Source: Chitinophaga vietnamensis (GTDB lineage: Bacteria > Bacteroidota > Bacteroidia > Chitinophagales > Chitinophagaceae). From it: DNA of 64,000 bases. The translations under genes were made by a program, and so were the position numbers. The stretch spans positions 186,001-250,000 of the forward strand of contig NZ_CABHMS010000004.1 of the NCBI RefSeq assembly GCF_902167635.1, read 5' to 3'. This document shows, one piece after another, positions 25,101 through 33,542 of the stretch (the stretch's first letter is position 1; each line of letters opens with the position of its first letter). The notes beneath the pieces were generated by a model that was given only the letters and a program-made list of their open reading frames with translations, searched no databases and was not told the DNA's origin.

Positions 25101-25703
25101 TTATTTCACGAAGAGCCGCTTCAGTATGAGTGCTTTGCGGTCGGCCACGATCTTCTGGTAATTACGGTCGCTGATATTGAGCATATTTTTATACAAGGGC
25201 GCAATGATGATAGGATAGGTGACCAGGGAAAGCAGGTCCATCATGAAGTTGAGCGGTTCTGTTTTGTAGATGGCGCCTTTGTCCATCTCCTGTTTCACCT
25301 CCTGCAGGAATTGCCGGAACTGTTTCACTTTATAATCTTCGGGGTGTGAAAAGGTTTTGCAGTTCATCTCGATCACAATAAAGGCATCGAGGAAGGGATA
25401 TTTGATCTTTTCGCAGAGGATATCCTCCACCAGGTTACCAACTTTTTCTTTGAAGGGGGCATCGGAATGGCTCATGGCTTCAAATTTTTCACTGAGGCAT
25501 CCGATAGAATCCTTGTAAAGTTGTTGAAAGAGCGCGTCCCGCGAGCGGAAGTAGTAGTTGATGAGGGTCCGGTTCACACCAATCTCGTCTGCAATATCCT
25601 GCAAGGTAGCATGCAGCCTGCCTTCCGTATAGAACATACGGCGGGCGGTATCTTTGATCAATTGCTCGGTACCGGTATCTTTTGCTACTACTTTTTTACG
25701 CAT
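25101..25703 (-). CDS. TetR-family regulator of the LLM gene
   Basis: Predicted repressor of 200 aa. The N-terminal TetR helix-turn-helix (LIKDTARRMFYTEG, then TLQDIADEIGVNRTLINYYF) is clear, followed by a helical ligand domain. I choose ATG 25703 (MRKKVVAKDTG). The longer frame to 25730 would begin at TTG inside the operator. It is followed by the LLM oxidoreductase, with matching palindromes before both genes. The ligand is unknown. Confidence 0.87.
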   Translation of the reverse strand: MRKKVVAKDTGTEQLIKDTARRMFYTEGRLHATLQDIADEIGVNRTLINYYFRSRDALFQQLYKDSIGCLSEKFEAMSHSDAPFKEKVGNLVEDILCEKIKYPFLDAFIVIEMNCKTFSHPEDYKVKQFRQFLQEVKQEMDKGAIYKTEPLNFMMDLLSLVTYPIIIAPLYKNMLNISDRNYQKIVADRKALILKRLFVK

Positions 25704-25705
25704 TT

Positions 25706-25723
25706 GTTTAACGAGTTCGTTAG
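25706..25723 (-). promoter_or_regulatory. Putative TetR operator before its own gene
   Basis: TAACGA-GT-TCGTTA is a perfect 14-bp palindrome that ends 2 nt before the ATG of the TetR gene. It shares AACG-N4-CGTT with the site before the LLM gene. Autorepression is inferred. Confidence 0.55.
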
Positions 25724-25743
25724 GGAACAAAGATAGGTACTCT

Positions 25744-25918
25744 TGATTATATGATTGAAAGGATTAGCAGGATTTTGGAATTTATTGATTTACGGATTTA
25801 CGGATTTAATTGAAGCGGAGATGAACAATGTTGTCACATCTGCTTCAATTAAATCCGTAAATCCGTAAATCAATAAATTCCAAAATCCTGCTAATCCTTT
25901 CAATCATTATAATCCTGA
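25744..25918. repeat. Long inverted repeat at 3' end of the FMN-reductase gene
   Basis: Arms of about 80 bp with outer steps GATTGAAAGGATTAGCAGG and an inner core of GGATTTACGGATTTAATTG-type steps ending AAGCGGAGATG. The loop is about 11 nt (AACAATGTTGT). The right arm encodes the last codons and stop of the FMN-reductase gene on the minus strand (tail DYND). Confidence 0.85.
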
Positions 25919-26460
25919 GGCCGGAATTTTACGTCTGTTAACAGATTTATCAGGAGGTCGAATTTTTTGCGGTACTCTTCTGTGATGCTATGATCGGCGG
26001 CGATGAGGTGCCCGCGAACGGCTGGTACGGAGTAGGGCAGTACCCAGGCGCGAAGTGATTTGGCAACGGCCTCCATGGCGTTGATGCCTTGCATGGCGTG
26101 GCCGCCTTCGGCCCAGCAGATCATGCTCACAACTTTGTTGGTGAGATAGGGAACGGGTTGTTTGGCGCTGGTTTCGATCCAGTCGAGGCAGTTTTTCATG
26201 GCGCCCGTCATGCAGCCATGGTACAGTGGCGTAAGCCATATATGAAGGTCCGCATCGCGGAATATAGCGGTCATCAGTTCAGCAGATTTCGGCACATTGC
26301 TCAGCGAAGTGTCGAAAAACGGTATGCTGGCTTCCGAGAGATGGAAAATGTTGAGGTCTATACCTTTCTCTTCCAGTTGCTGCTTCAGGTAGTTGATGAT
26401 GGCAAAGGAAGTGCTGGTGGGCCTCTTCTCTAATGATCCATTAAATATTAATACTTTCAT
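25900..26460 (-). CDS. NADPH-dependent FMN reductase-like flavoprotein
   Basis: Flavodoxin-fold oxidoreductase of 186 aa. It has the FMN phosphate loop near the N-terminus (LIFNGSLEKRPTSTS), TPLYHGCMTGAMKNCLDWIE (family-typical PxYHGxxxGxLKN pattern) and a WAEGGHAM loop. It probably supplies reduced flavin or reduces quinones. It is divergent from a Cys-rich HTH regulator, with a 75-nt shared promoter region holding a possible operator. Its last residues and stop codon lie in an inverted-repeat arm, so the C-terminus may have been altered. Confidence 0.87.
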   Translation of the reverse strand: MKVLIFNGSLEKRPTSTSFAIINYLKQQLEEKGIDLNIFHLSEASIPFFDTSLSNVPKSAELMTAIFRDADLHIWLTPLYHGCMTGAMKNCLDWIETSAKQPVPYLTNKVVSMICWAEGGHAMQGINAMEAVAKSLRAWVLPYSVPAVRGHLIAADHSITEEYRKKFDLLINLLTDVKFRPQDYND

Positions 26461-26497
26461 GAGCCCGGGATTAATTTTTTCTTTGCGGCAAAGTTAT

Positions 26498-26536
26498 TAC
26501 TTTTGTGAATAAACCAAATAAATACTTTGTTTATTA
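26498..26536. promoter_or_regulatory. -7 box and AT-rich palindrome in a divergent region
   Basis: TACTTTTG (26498-26505) matches TAnnTTTG on the plus strand. Directly after it, AATAAACCAAA and TTTGTTTATT form an imperfect inverted repeat ending at the ATG of the HTH gene. The repeat is a candidate operator for autoregulation and for control of the divergent FMN-reductase gene. Confidence 0.4.
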
Positions 26537-27165
26537 TGAAAAATAATTTACCCGACAATGAGCAGGCCGTGTGGATCATCAAAACCAGCGGGCCTATGCC
26601 GCTGGCAGCACTGGCGGAAGCATTGCAGGTAACAACGGAAGGTGCGCGCCACCAGCTGCAAAGGCTGGCAGCGGAAGGCCTCGTACAGGCCGCCACCGCC
26701 GTAAAGGGCCGTGGCCGCCCGCAACAGATATGGTCACTCACTGAAAAAGGAGAAGCCCGCTTCCCCGACACCCATGCAGACCTCACCCTGAGATTGATCG
26801 CCACCATCCGCGACACGCTCGGTGTAAGCGCCCTGCAAAAAGTAATTGACGCACAACAACAGCACAGCGCACGTAAATATACCCAGGAGCTGAAACCCTT
26901 TGCCAGCCTGCAAGAGCGGGTGAAGGCCCTCGCCGGCATCCGCAACAGGGAAGGTTATATGGCCGCCTGCGAAACGGATGAAGAAGGCTTCCTCCTCATC
27001 GAAAATCATTGCCCCATCTGCACCGCCGCCAAAGCCTGCCAGGGATTCTGCAAAGCTGAACTGGACACCTTCAAAGAGGTGCTGGGCAAACATGCGAAAG
27101 TGAAACGCATCGATCATATCGTTCAGGGCGCCAGAAGATGCGCCTACCGGATCACTCCGCGATGA
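26536..27165 (+). CDS. COG2345-type HTH regulator with Cys-rich C-terminus
   Basis: Predicted transcription regulator of 209 aa. An N-terminal winged helix (about 10-75; LAEALQVTTEGARHQLQRLA) is joined to a C-terminal domain with CPICTAAKACQGFC and a late RRCAYRI Cys. The first and fourth Cys of the cluster are 12 residues apart, as in the SufR group of Fe-S regulators, though the SufR third Cys position is His here. Start ATG 26536 is preferred to TTG 26527. Aconitase follows 59 nt downstream on the same strand, a suggestive pairing of an Fe-S-type regulator with an Fe-S enzyme. Fe-S binding is inferred. Confidence 0.82.
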   Translation: MKNNLPDNEQAVWIIKTSGPMPLAALAEALQVTTEGARHQLQRLAAEGLVQAATAVKGRGRPQQIWSLTEKGEARFPDTHADLTLRLIATIRDTLGVSALQKVIDAQQQHSARKYTQELKPFASLQERVKALAGIRNREGYMAACETDEEGFLLIENHCPICTAAKACQGFCKAELDTFKEVLGKHAKVKRIDHIVQGARRCAYRITPR

Positions 27166-27224
27166 ACAAATTGTGTTGCCGGCTGTTCTATGATATTGTT
27201 TGTTCAGTTTCATAACACGTCACT

Positions 27225-29951
27225 ATGCAACCTCGTATCGCCTCTCTCAGCAAATTAGAAAAAGAAGGAAGGAACATCGCCCGCTTGCCATTCTCCATCC
27301 GCATCCTGCTGGAAAATGTATTGCGTAACCACGACCAGTTTGCCATCACCGATGAGCATCTCGACACCTTGATCAACTGGGCACCGGAGCCGACAGACAA
27401 AGAAATTCCTTTCAAGCCCGCACGTGTGCTGATGCAGGATTTCACCGGCGTGCCCGCCGTAGTGGATATCGCCTCTATCCGTGCGGAAGTGATCCGCCGC
27501 GGAAAAGATGGCAGCCGTATCAATCCCGCCATACCGGTAGACCTGGTAGTGGATCATTCTGTACAAGTAGACTTCTTTGGTACCGATTACTCCTATACGA
27601 AAAATGTTGCCTACGAATATGAACGCAATAAAGAGCGTTACCAGCTGCTCAAATGGACGCAGCAGGCCTTCGATAACTTCACGGTGGTGCCGCCGGGGAT
27701 GGGCATCTGCCATCAGGTGAACCTGGAATACCTTGCCCATGGCGTGATCGACCGCGATGGCTGGTTGTTTCCCGACACCCTGGTAGGCACCGATTCCCAC
27801 ACGCCTATGGTGAACGGTATCGGCGTATTGGGCTGGGGCGTAGGCGGCATCGAAGCGGAAGCCGCCATCCTCGGACAACCCATTTATTTTTCCTGTCCGC
27901 AAGTGATCGGTCTCAAACTCAGCGGGCAACTCACCGAAGGGGTAACCGCCACTGATATGGTGCTTGCCATCACGGAAATGCTACGCAAATACGGCGTGGT
28001 GAACAAGTTCGTGGAAGTGTTCGGCGATGGCCTCGATCATCTCTCTGTGCCCGACAGGGCCACTATCTCCAATATGTCGCCCGAATTTGGCTGTACGGTC
28101 ACCTACTTCCCGATAGATGCGCAAACCTTGCAATACATGCATCGCACTAATCGCCCCAAAGCCTTGATAGAAAAGGTGGAATCTTATTGCAAAGAGAATA
28201 TGTTATGGCGGCATGGTAATGAGAACATCACTTACTCCGATGTGCTGGAGCTGGACCTATCCAAAGTTGTAGCCTCCGTTGCCGGCCCGAAACGCCCGCA
28301 GGACCGCATCGCCGTAAAAGAGGTGAATACCCGCTTTGAAGAGCTGTTGCATAAAGAGTTCCTGCGCATGTACACGCCCGAAGGCAAGCGCCGTGATACC
28401 GCCTGGCTCTCGGAAGGCGGCTCCGGCACCACTTTCACCTACGAGGTACAAAAGCCGATCGGAGAAGTGGAAATAGAAACGGAGAGCCTGAAATCAGTAC
28501 GTATCAAATTAAGCAACCAGGAATATGTGCTGAGTGATGGCGCCGTGGTGATCGCCGCCATCACCAGCTGCACCAATACTTCCAACCCGACAGTAATGAT
28601 AGGCGCCGGTTTGGTGGCCGCCAAAGCGGTGAGCCGCGGCCTCGCTGTAAAGCCCTGGGTGAAAACCAGTCTGGCCCCGGGTTCCAGGGTAGTCACCGAA
28701 TATCTCAAGCGTGCAGAAGTGCTCACGGATCTCGAAGCTTTGCGCTTCCACGTGGTAGGTTATGGTTGCACTTCGTGTATAGGTAACAGTGGTCCGCTAC
28801 CAGCGCATATCGGGGAAGCGGTGGATAAAGGCAATCTTGTGGTAGCTTCGGTGCTCTCTGGCAACCGTAATTTTGAAGCGCGGGTACATCCGCAGGTGAA
28901 AATGAACTTCCTCGCCTCGCCCTTGCTGGTAGTGGCTTACGCGCTGGCGGGCCGGGTGGATATCAACCTGTATGATGATCCGCTGGGCTACGATCCCAAC
29001 GGCGAGCCCGTATACCTCCGTGATATATGGCCCACGCAAGATGAGATCAACGCCGCCGTAGGCAAGGCTTTGCGGCAATCGGATTTCGAACAGGTATATA
29101 AAGTGATATTCGATGGCGATGAGCAATGGCAAGGACTGCTGGCCCCCTCCGGTAAAGATTATCATTGGAGCAAAGAATCTACCTACATCAAAGAAGCGCC
29201 TTTCTTTTACGATCTGCCCGAAAAGCCGCAACCAGCGCAGGATATCACGCATGCGCGCGTGTTGCTGATGTTGGGAGATTCCGTTACCACCGATCATATT
29301 TCGCCCGCCGGCTCTTTCAAAACAGATTCGCCGGCCGGCAAATACCTGCTGGATCATGGCATCGATGCACGCATGTTCAACTCCTATGGCTCCCGCCGCG
29401 GCAATCATGAAGTGATGATACGCGGTACCTTCGCCAATGTGCGCATCAAGAATGCGTTATCGCCCAAAGAAGGCGGCTACACTACTTTGATGCCTTCCGG
29501 CATGGTGATGTCTGTTTATGAAGCGGCCACCCAATATGCTGTCAGCAAAACGCCGCTGATCATACTGGCCGGCAAGGAATACGGCAGCGGCTCCTCGCGC
29601 GACTGGGCCGCCAAAGGCACTTTCCTGCTGGGCGTTCGCGCGGTGATCGCTGAAAGTTATGAACGTATCCACCGCAGCAATCTCGTAGGCATGGGCGTAC
29701 TTCCCCTCGAATACACCAAAGGCCAGAACGCAGCACAGCTGGGCCTCACCGGCCACGAAACTTACAGCATCAGCGGCATCGCCGACAATATCACTCCGGG
29801 CAAACTACTAACGGTAACGGCTACACCGGCATCCGGCGCCCCTATCATTTTCAAGGCCAAATGCCGCCTCGATTCCGCTATCGAAATTGCGTATTATAGT
29901 AATGGCGGGATTTTGCAGTATGTGTTGCGCGATTTCCTGACCAGGATTTAA
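27225..29951 (+). CDS. acnA: Aconitate hydratase A
   Basis: TCA-cycle enzyme that interconverts citrate and isocitrate, cytoplasmic, with a [4Fe-4S] cluster. The 908-aa protein has the AcnA/IRP1 layout. Cluster ligands are in SCTNTSNP and GYGCTSCIGNSG. Substrate and swivel-domain motifs include GTDSHTPMVNG and GSSRDWAAKG. The N-terminus begins at LxxLEKEGRNIARLPFSIR and lacks roughly 20-25 residues present at the start of many AcnA proteins. No better in-frame start exists upstream, so this may be native. A long inverted repeat begins 17 nt past the stop. Confidence 0.96.
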   Translation: MQPRIASLSKLEKEGRNIARLPFSIRILLENVLRNHDQFAITDEHLDTLINWAPEPTDKEIPFKPARVLMQDFTGVPAVVDIASIRAEVIRRGKDGSRINPAIPVDLVVDHSVQVDFFGTDYSYTKNVAYEYERNKERYQLLKWTQQAFDNFTVVPPGMGICHQVNLEYLAHGVIDRDGWLFPDTLVGTDSHTPMVNGIGVLGWGVGGIEAEAAILGQPIYFSCPQVIGLKLSGQLTEGVTATDMVLAITEMLRKYGVVNKFVEVFGDGLDHLSVPDRATISNMSPEFGCTVTYFPIDAQTLQYMHRTNRPKALIEKVESYCKENMLWRHGNENITYSDVLELDLSKVVASVAGPKRPQDRIAVKEVNTRFEELLHKEFLRMYTPEGKRRDTAWLSEGGSGTTFTYEVQKPIGEVEIETESLKSVRIKLSNQEYVLSDGAVVIAAITSCTNTSNPTVMIGAGLVAAKAVSRGLAVKPWVKTSLAPGSRVVTEYLKRAEVLTDLEALRFHVVGYGCTSCIGNSGPLPAHIGEAVDKGNLVVASVLSGNRNFEARVHPQVKMNFLASPLLVVAYALAGRVDINLYDDPLGYDPNGEPVYLRDIWPTQDEINAAVGKALRQSDFEQVYKVIFDGDEQWQGLLAPSGKDYHWSKESTYIKEAPFFYDLPEKPQPAQDITHARVLLMLGDSVTTDHISPAGSFKTDSPAGKYLLDHGIDARMFNSYGSRRGNHEVMIRGTFANVRIKNALSPKEGGYTTLMPSGMVMSVYEAATQYAVSKTPLIILAGKEYGSGSSRDWAAKGTFLLGVRAVIAESYERIHRSNLVGMGVLPLEYTKGQNAAQLGLTGHETYSISGIADNITPGKLLTVTATPASGAPIIFKAKCRLDSAIEIAYYSNGGILQYVLRDFLTRI

Positions 29952-29967
29952 TGATTAAAAAAGGATT

Positions 29968-30201
29968 CGCGTATGTTGTCTTACTCAGGATTATACTGAT
30001 TGAAAGGATTACCAGGATTTTTTTTACAGGATTAATAAAGATTAAAAAAGATTGGCGGGAAGATATTCGCGACGATAGCCCTTGAAGGGCTGAAACCTCG
30101 TTGATCTTCTCGTCAATCTTTTTTTAATCTTTATTAATCCTGTAAAAAAAATCCTGGTAATCCTTTCAATCAGTATAATCCTGAGTAAGACAACCTACGC
30201 G
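29968..30201. repeat. Long inverted repeat between convergent acnA and antiporter genes
   Basis: Arms of about 95 bp: outer CGCGTA-GTTGTCTTACTCAGG, then GATTGAAAGGATTACCAGG, then AAAGATTAAAAAAGATTGG-type steps. The centre carries a nested AGCCCTTGAAGGGCT hairpin. The right end overlaps the antiporter stop codon. This is the core-B version, also seen at 60922 and 62971. Confidence 0.88.
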
Positions 30202-32429
30202 TGGGTGAATTCCGTTATCTTCTTCCTATCCCCTACCAGCCACACAACATCTTCCCATTCGAATACGGTATCGGAGGAGGGGTTAAGCATTTTTTCGCCG
30301 CCGCGGGCGATGCCAACAACGAGGGCCTGTGTTTTTTCACGGATGCCGGAATTGCGGAGGGTCTTGCCTTTGAGGCCATTGTGTTCATCCACTACGATGC
30401 TGATAAGTGCGATGTTTTCGCCATCATCTTCATGATCTTTTTTGGTGACGAAGGTGCTGAGCATCTTGCTGAATTCCTCCAGTTGCTGCTCATTGCCGAT
30501 CACGGTGATCTTGTCGTAGGGGAACAACTTTTCGTAACGGGAAGGGGTGTAGATGATCACATCGCCGCGACGGATGGCGCCGATGTTGATACCATATTTT
30601 TCGCGGAGCTGCAAGGCTTCGAGGGGCTGATCTATTAATGATGACCAGGGATCTATTTCCACTTCGGATACCTGCGCATCCCAGGGCAGCGACACGGGCT
30701 TGGGCACGTGTTGGGCTGCAGCAGCGGTTTCGCGGGCATTGAGGTTGGTAAGGAAGCGGTGCTCGATGCGGTCGTAGAATTTTTGTAATTGTCTTCTTAC
30801 CAATACCAGTACGATCAGCATGATGATAGCGGTGCCAATGAGGGTAGGCCATAGCGGGAAGAACTGGTGTACGAGGAAACCTACGAGCAGCACGGCGATC
30901 ACGCTACGGAGGATTTCTACCGTCACGAGCGGGCCGCGGTTGTATTTGGAATCAAGCCACAATGATTTATAGGCATTGCTTTGTATCTTCTGCACCATCA
31001 ATGCCCAGATGAAGGGCGACATCGCCGCGATGCCCAGCACCACGGCTGCGAGCTTGGCCCACAGCTGGTTATCGAGGTATCTGATGAGGAAAGGCGATAC
31101 ATAATATTTACACAGCAGGATGATGGCGAGCATCAATACCGTGTTGAGCAATATCACGCGGATATAAGAGCGCAGCACGAGGCGCCAGTCGCTTTCGCCT
31201 TGCAGGGTTTGGGAGCTGGCGCTGTAGCGGTTCAGGCCAGCGAGCCATTTGGCGGGCAGCACTTTCTCCAGCCAGTTGTACAGGGGCGTGGAGAACTTGA
31301 TCATATACGGCGTGGTGAAAGTGGTGATGGCGGAAGTGCCTACCGCTACGGGGAAGAGGAAATCGCTTGTTACGCCCAGGGTTACGCCCAGGGTAGCGAT
31401 GATGAAAGCAAATTCACCCACCTGCGCCATGCTCATGCCTACCTGCACGGATTGTTTCAGGGGCTGGCCGGATAGTAAAGCGCCGAGCGAGGTACTGAGA
31501 AATTTACCGGCAATGGTAAGCAGCGTTACCCATAGCACCGGCCATTTGTAGGCAATGATCATCTGCGGATCGATCAGCATGCCTACCGATACGAAAAAGA
31601 TAGCGCCAAAGAGATCTTTTACAGGCTGTATCAGGTGTTCCACTTTTTCGGAGGAGGTGGTTTCTGCGATGATGGAGCCCATGATAAATGCGCCCAGCTC
31701 GGCGGAGAAGCCCACTTTGGTAGCCAGCAGCACCATGCCGAAACACAGCGCTATACTGAGGATGAGCAAGGTTTCACTGTTCATGTATTTTTCCATCTTC
31801 TTCAAAAAAGTAGGCAAGAGGAAAATACCTGCCAGGAACCATACTGCCAGGAAGAATAATAATTTGAGGATGGTAAGCAGCATGTCCATTCCCTGGAATT
31901 GCTTGCTCACGGCCATGGTGGAGAGTAACACCATCATCAATATTACCACGATATCTTCAATGACCAATACCCCGAAAACGATACGGGTAAAAGGCTTTTT
32001 CTTCACGCCCAGTTCTTCAAATGCCCGGATGATGATGGTGGTGGAGGAACTGGCGAGCAAGCCGCCAAGGAAGACGCTGTCCATATAAGACCATCCCATC
32101 CACTGGCCTACGAAAAAGCCGGCTACGGTGATACAGGCGATCTCTGTAAATGCAGTGATGGCGGCCGTTCCGCCTACCCGCATCAGTTTTTTGAAACTGA
32201 ATTCCAGTCCCAGTGAAAACAGGAGAAATATCACCCCGATCTCCGACCATGTTTTGATCCCTACGGGATCGCCGATGGAAGGGAATAGTTTGAAATGAGG
32301 GCTTACAATAAATCCCGCGATGATATAACCCAATACCATGGGCTGTTTCAGGCGCCGGAACAATAAGGTAATGATCCCGGCGGCCCCGAGTATCAATGCG
32401 AGGTCGATAATAAGTTGAGGTACATGCAT
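30195..32429 (-). CDS. KefB-type cation:proton antiporter (CPA2) with TrkA-C
   Basis: Monovalent cation:proton antiporter of 744 aa. About 12-13 membrane helices of the Na_H_Exchanger fold (residues 1-390) include LGYIIAGFIVSP, FLLFSLGLEFS, SAELGAFIMGSIIAET and MAQVGEFAFIIATLG. A second membrane block (about 430-560) and a C-terminal TrkA-C domain (about 600-744) follow. There is no TrkA-N NAD-binding domain, unlike E. coli KefB. ATG 32429 (MHVPQLIIDL) starts the first helix and is preferred to 32474. It probably handles K+ or Na+. Confidence 0.9.
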   Translation of the reverse strand: MHVPQLIIDLALILGAAGIITLLFRRLKQPMVLGYIIAGFIVSPHFKLFPSIGDPVGIKTWSEIGVIFLLFSLGLEFSFKKLMRVGGTAAITAFTEIACITVAGFFVGQWMGWSYMDSVFLGGLLASSSTTIIIRAFEELGVKKKPFTRIVFGVLVIEDIVVILMMVLLSTMAVSKQFQGMDMLLTILKLLFFLAVWFLAGIFLLPTFLKKMEKYMNSETLLILSIALCFGMVLLATKVGFSAELGAFIMGSIIAETTSSEKVEHLIQPVKDLFGAIFFVSVGMLIDPQMIIAYKWPVLWVTLLTIAGKFLSTSLGALLSGQPLKQSVQVGMSMAQVGEFAFIIATLGVTLGVTSDFLFPVAVGTSAITTFTTPYMIKFSTPLYNWLEKVLPAKWLAGLNRYSASSQTLQGESDWRLVLRSYIRVILLNTVLMLAIILLCKYYVSPFLIRYLDNQLWAKLAAVVLGIAAMSPFIWALMVQKIQSNAYKSLWLDSKYNRGPLVTVEILRSVIAVLLVGFLVHQFFPLWPTLIGTAIIMLIVLVLVRRQLQKFYDRIEHRFLTNLNARETAAAAQHVPKPVSLPWDAQVSEVEIDPWSSLIDQPLEALQLREKYGINIGAIRRGDVIIYTPSRYEKLFPYDKITVIGNEQQLEEFSKMLSTFVTKKDHEDDGENIALISIVVDEHNGLKGKTLRNSGIREKTQALVVGIARGGEKMLNPSSDTVFEWEDVVWLVGDRKKITEFTHA

Positions 32430-32645
32430 ACAGTCTAAATCGTTTAATACGCGTGATGAGTCTGGTGCCGGCACGAAGTGCTATATTGAGCAAAGCCAGT
32501 TTTCTGTTTCTCTGATGTGTGCTAATATATTCTTTTTTTGCCGGAGCGGTGCATCTTTTTTTCAGGATGATGACTGTAAACAGGCTGTGAGAGAAGATTT
32601 GCGGGAACTATTGTGTGTGATGAAGGGGTTTCACTATCTTCGTGT

Positions 32646-33542
32646 ATGCGCTGGAAACCATTCCTGTTAACATTTAAAACAGCATTCCGGGAGCTGATGG
32701 TCAACGATCCGTTGCGGCTTGCCGGTGCTACCGCTTTCTTTACCACCTTTGCATTACCAGCAATATTGGTGATCCTTATTCAGTTGCTGAAGATGATCTT
32801 TCGTATCCCGCATTCGGGCCGCCGCCTGCTGGAGCAGCTGGAAGGCGTGATCGGAAGGGAAACAACGGAAATGATCGTTGGCACGCTGCGCGCCATTCGT
32901 GGCATCGCACAAAATGAGATCATCACGATATTAGGATTCCTTTTCCTCTTGTTTGTGGCCACTACCTTGTTTAAAGTGATACGCAGTTCTCTGAATCAGC
33001 TGTGGGGTATCCGCATCCATGCACGCCAGCATTTCGGGCATATCATGTTGTCCAGGTTAAAAGGAGTACTGGTCATTTGTTTTATAGGCGTATTGTTTGT
33101 GTTAGATCTGGTGGCGAGTGCTGCGCAGGCCTATGTGGCAAAATTCATCGACCTGTATGTGCCGGCCATCGGCGGATATTTTAACAGCGCATTGAATTAT
33201 GGTATCTCTGTGGCCACGGTAACGTTGTGGTTTGTACTGGTATTTTACTTTTTGCCAGATGGACGACCTACCAGGAGAGTGCTGATCACCGGCGCTTTTG
33301 TAACAAGTATTTTGTTCAATATCGGAAAGCTTGTGTTGCGCTGGGCGCTGAACTACAGTAATATCAACAGTATCTACGGCGCTTCTGCTTCTACGGTGCT
33401 CTTGCTGTTGTTTGTATTCTATACGGCAATGATCTTTTATTTTGGCGCGGCATTTACGAAAGCCTGGGCCTATGCCAGTGGCAGCAGTATCAAGCCTTTG
33501 CCGCATGCTACCCGTTACAAGCTTACGGCTACTGATGAGTGA
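32646..33542 (+). CDS. YihY/BrkB-family inner-membrane protein
   Basis: Membrane protein of 298 aa with six predicted helices and the YihY/BrkB signature (RLAGATAFFTTFALPAIL near residue 22; LWGIRIHAR; NSIYGASASTVLLLLFVFY). Function of the family is unsettled; a lipid-transport or envelope role has been suggested. ATG 32646 is preferred to 32613. The patatin-like gene overlaps its stop by 4 nt, so the two are likely translated in a coupled manner. Confidence 0.87.
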   Translation: MRWKPFLLTFKTAFRELMVNDPLRLAGATAFFTTFALPAILVILIQLLKMIFRIPHSGRRLLEQLEGVIGRETTEMIVGTLRAIRGIAQNEIITILGFLFLLFVATTLFKVIRSSLNQLWGIRIHARQHFGHIMLSRLKGVLVICFIGVLFVLDLVASAAQAYVAKFIDLYVPAIGGYFNSALNYGISVATVTLWFVLVFYFLPDGRPTRRVLITGAFVTSILFNIGKLVLRWALNYSNINSIYGASASTVLLLLFVFYTAMIFYFGAAFTKAWAYASGSSIKPLPHATRYKLTATDE

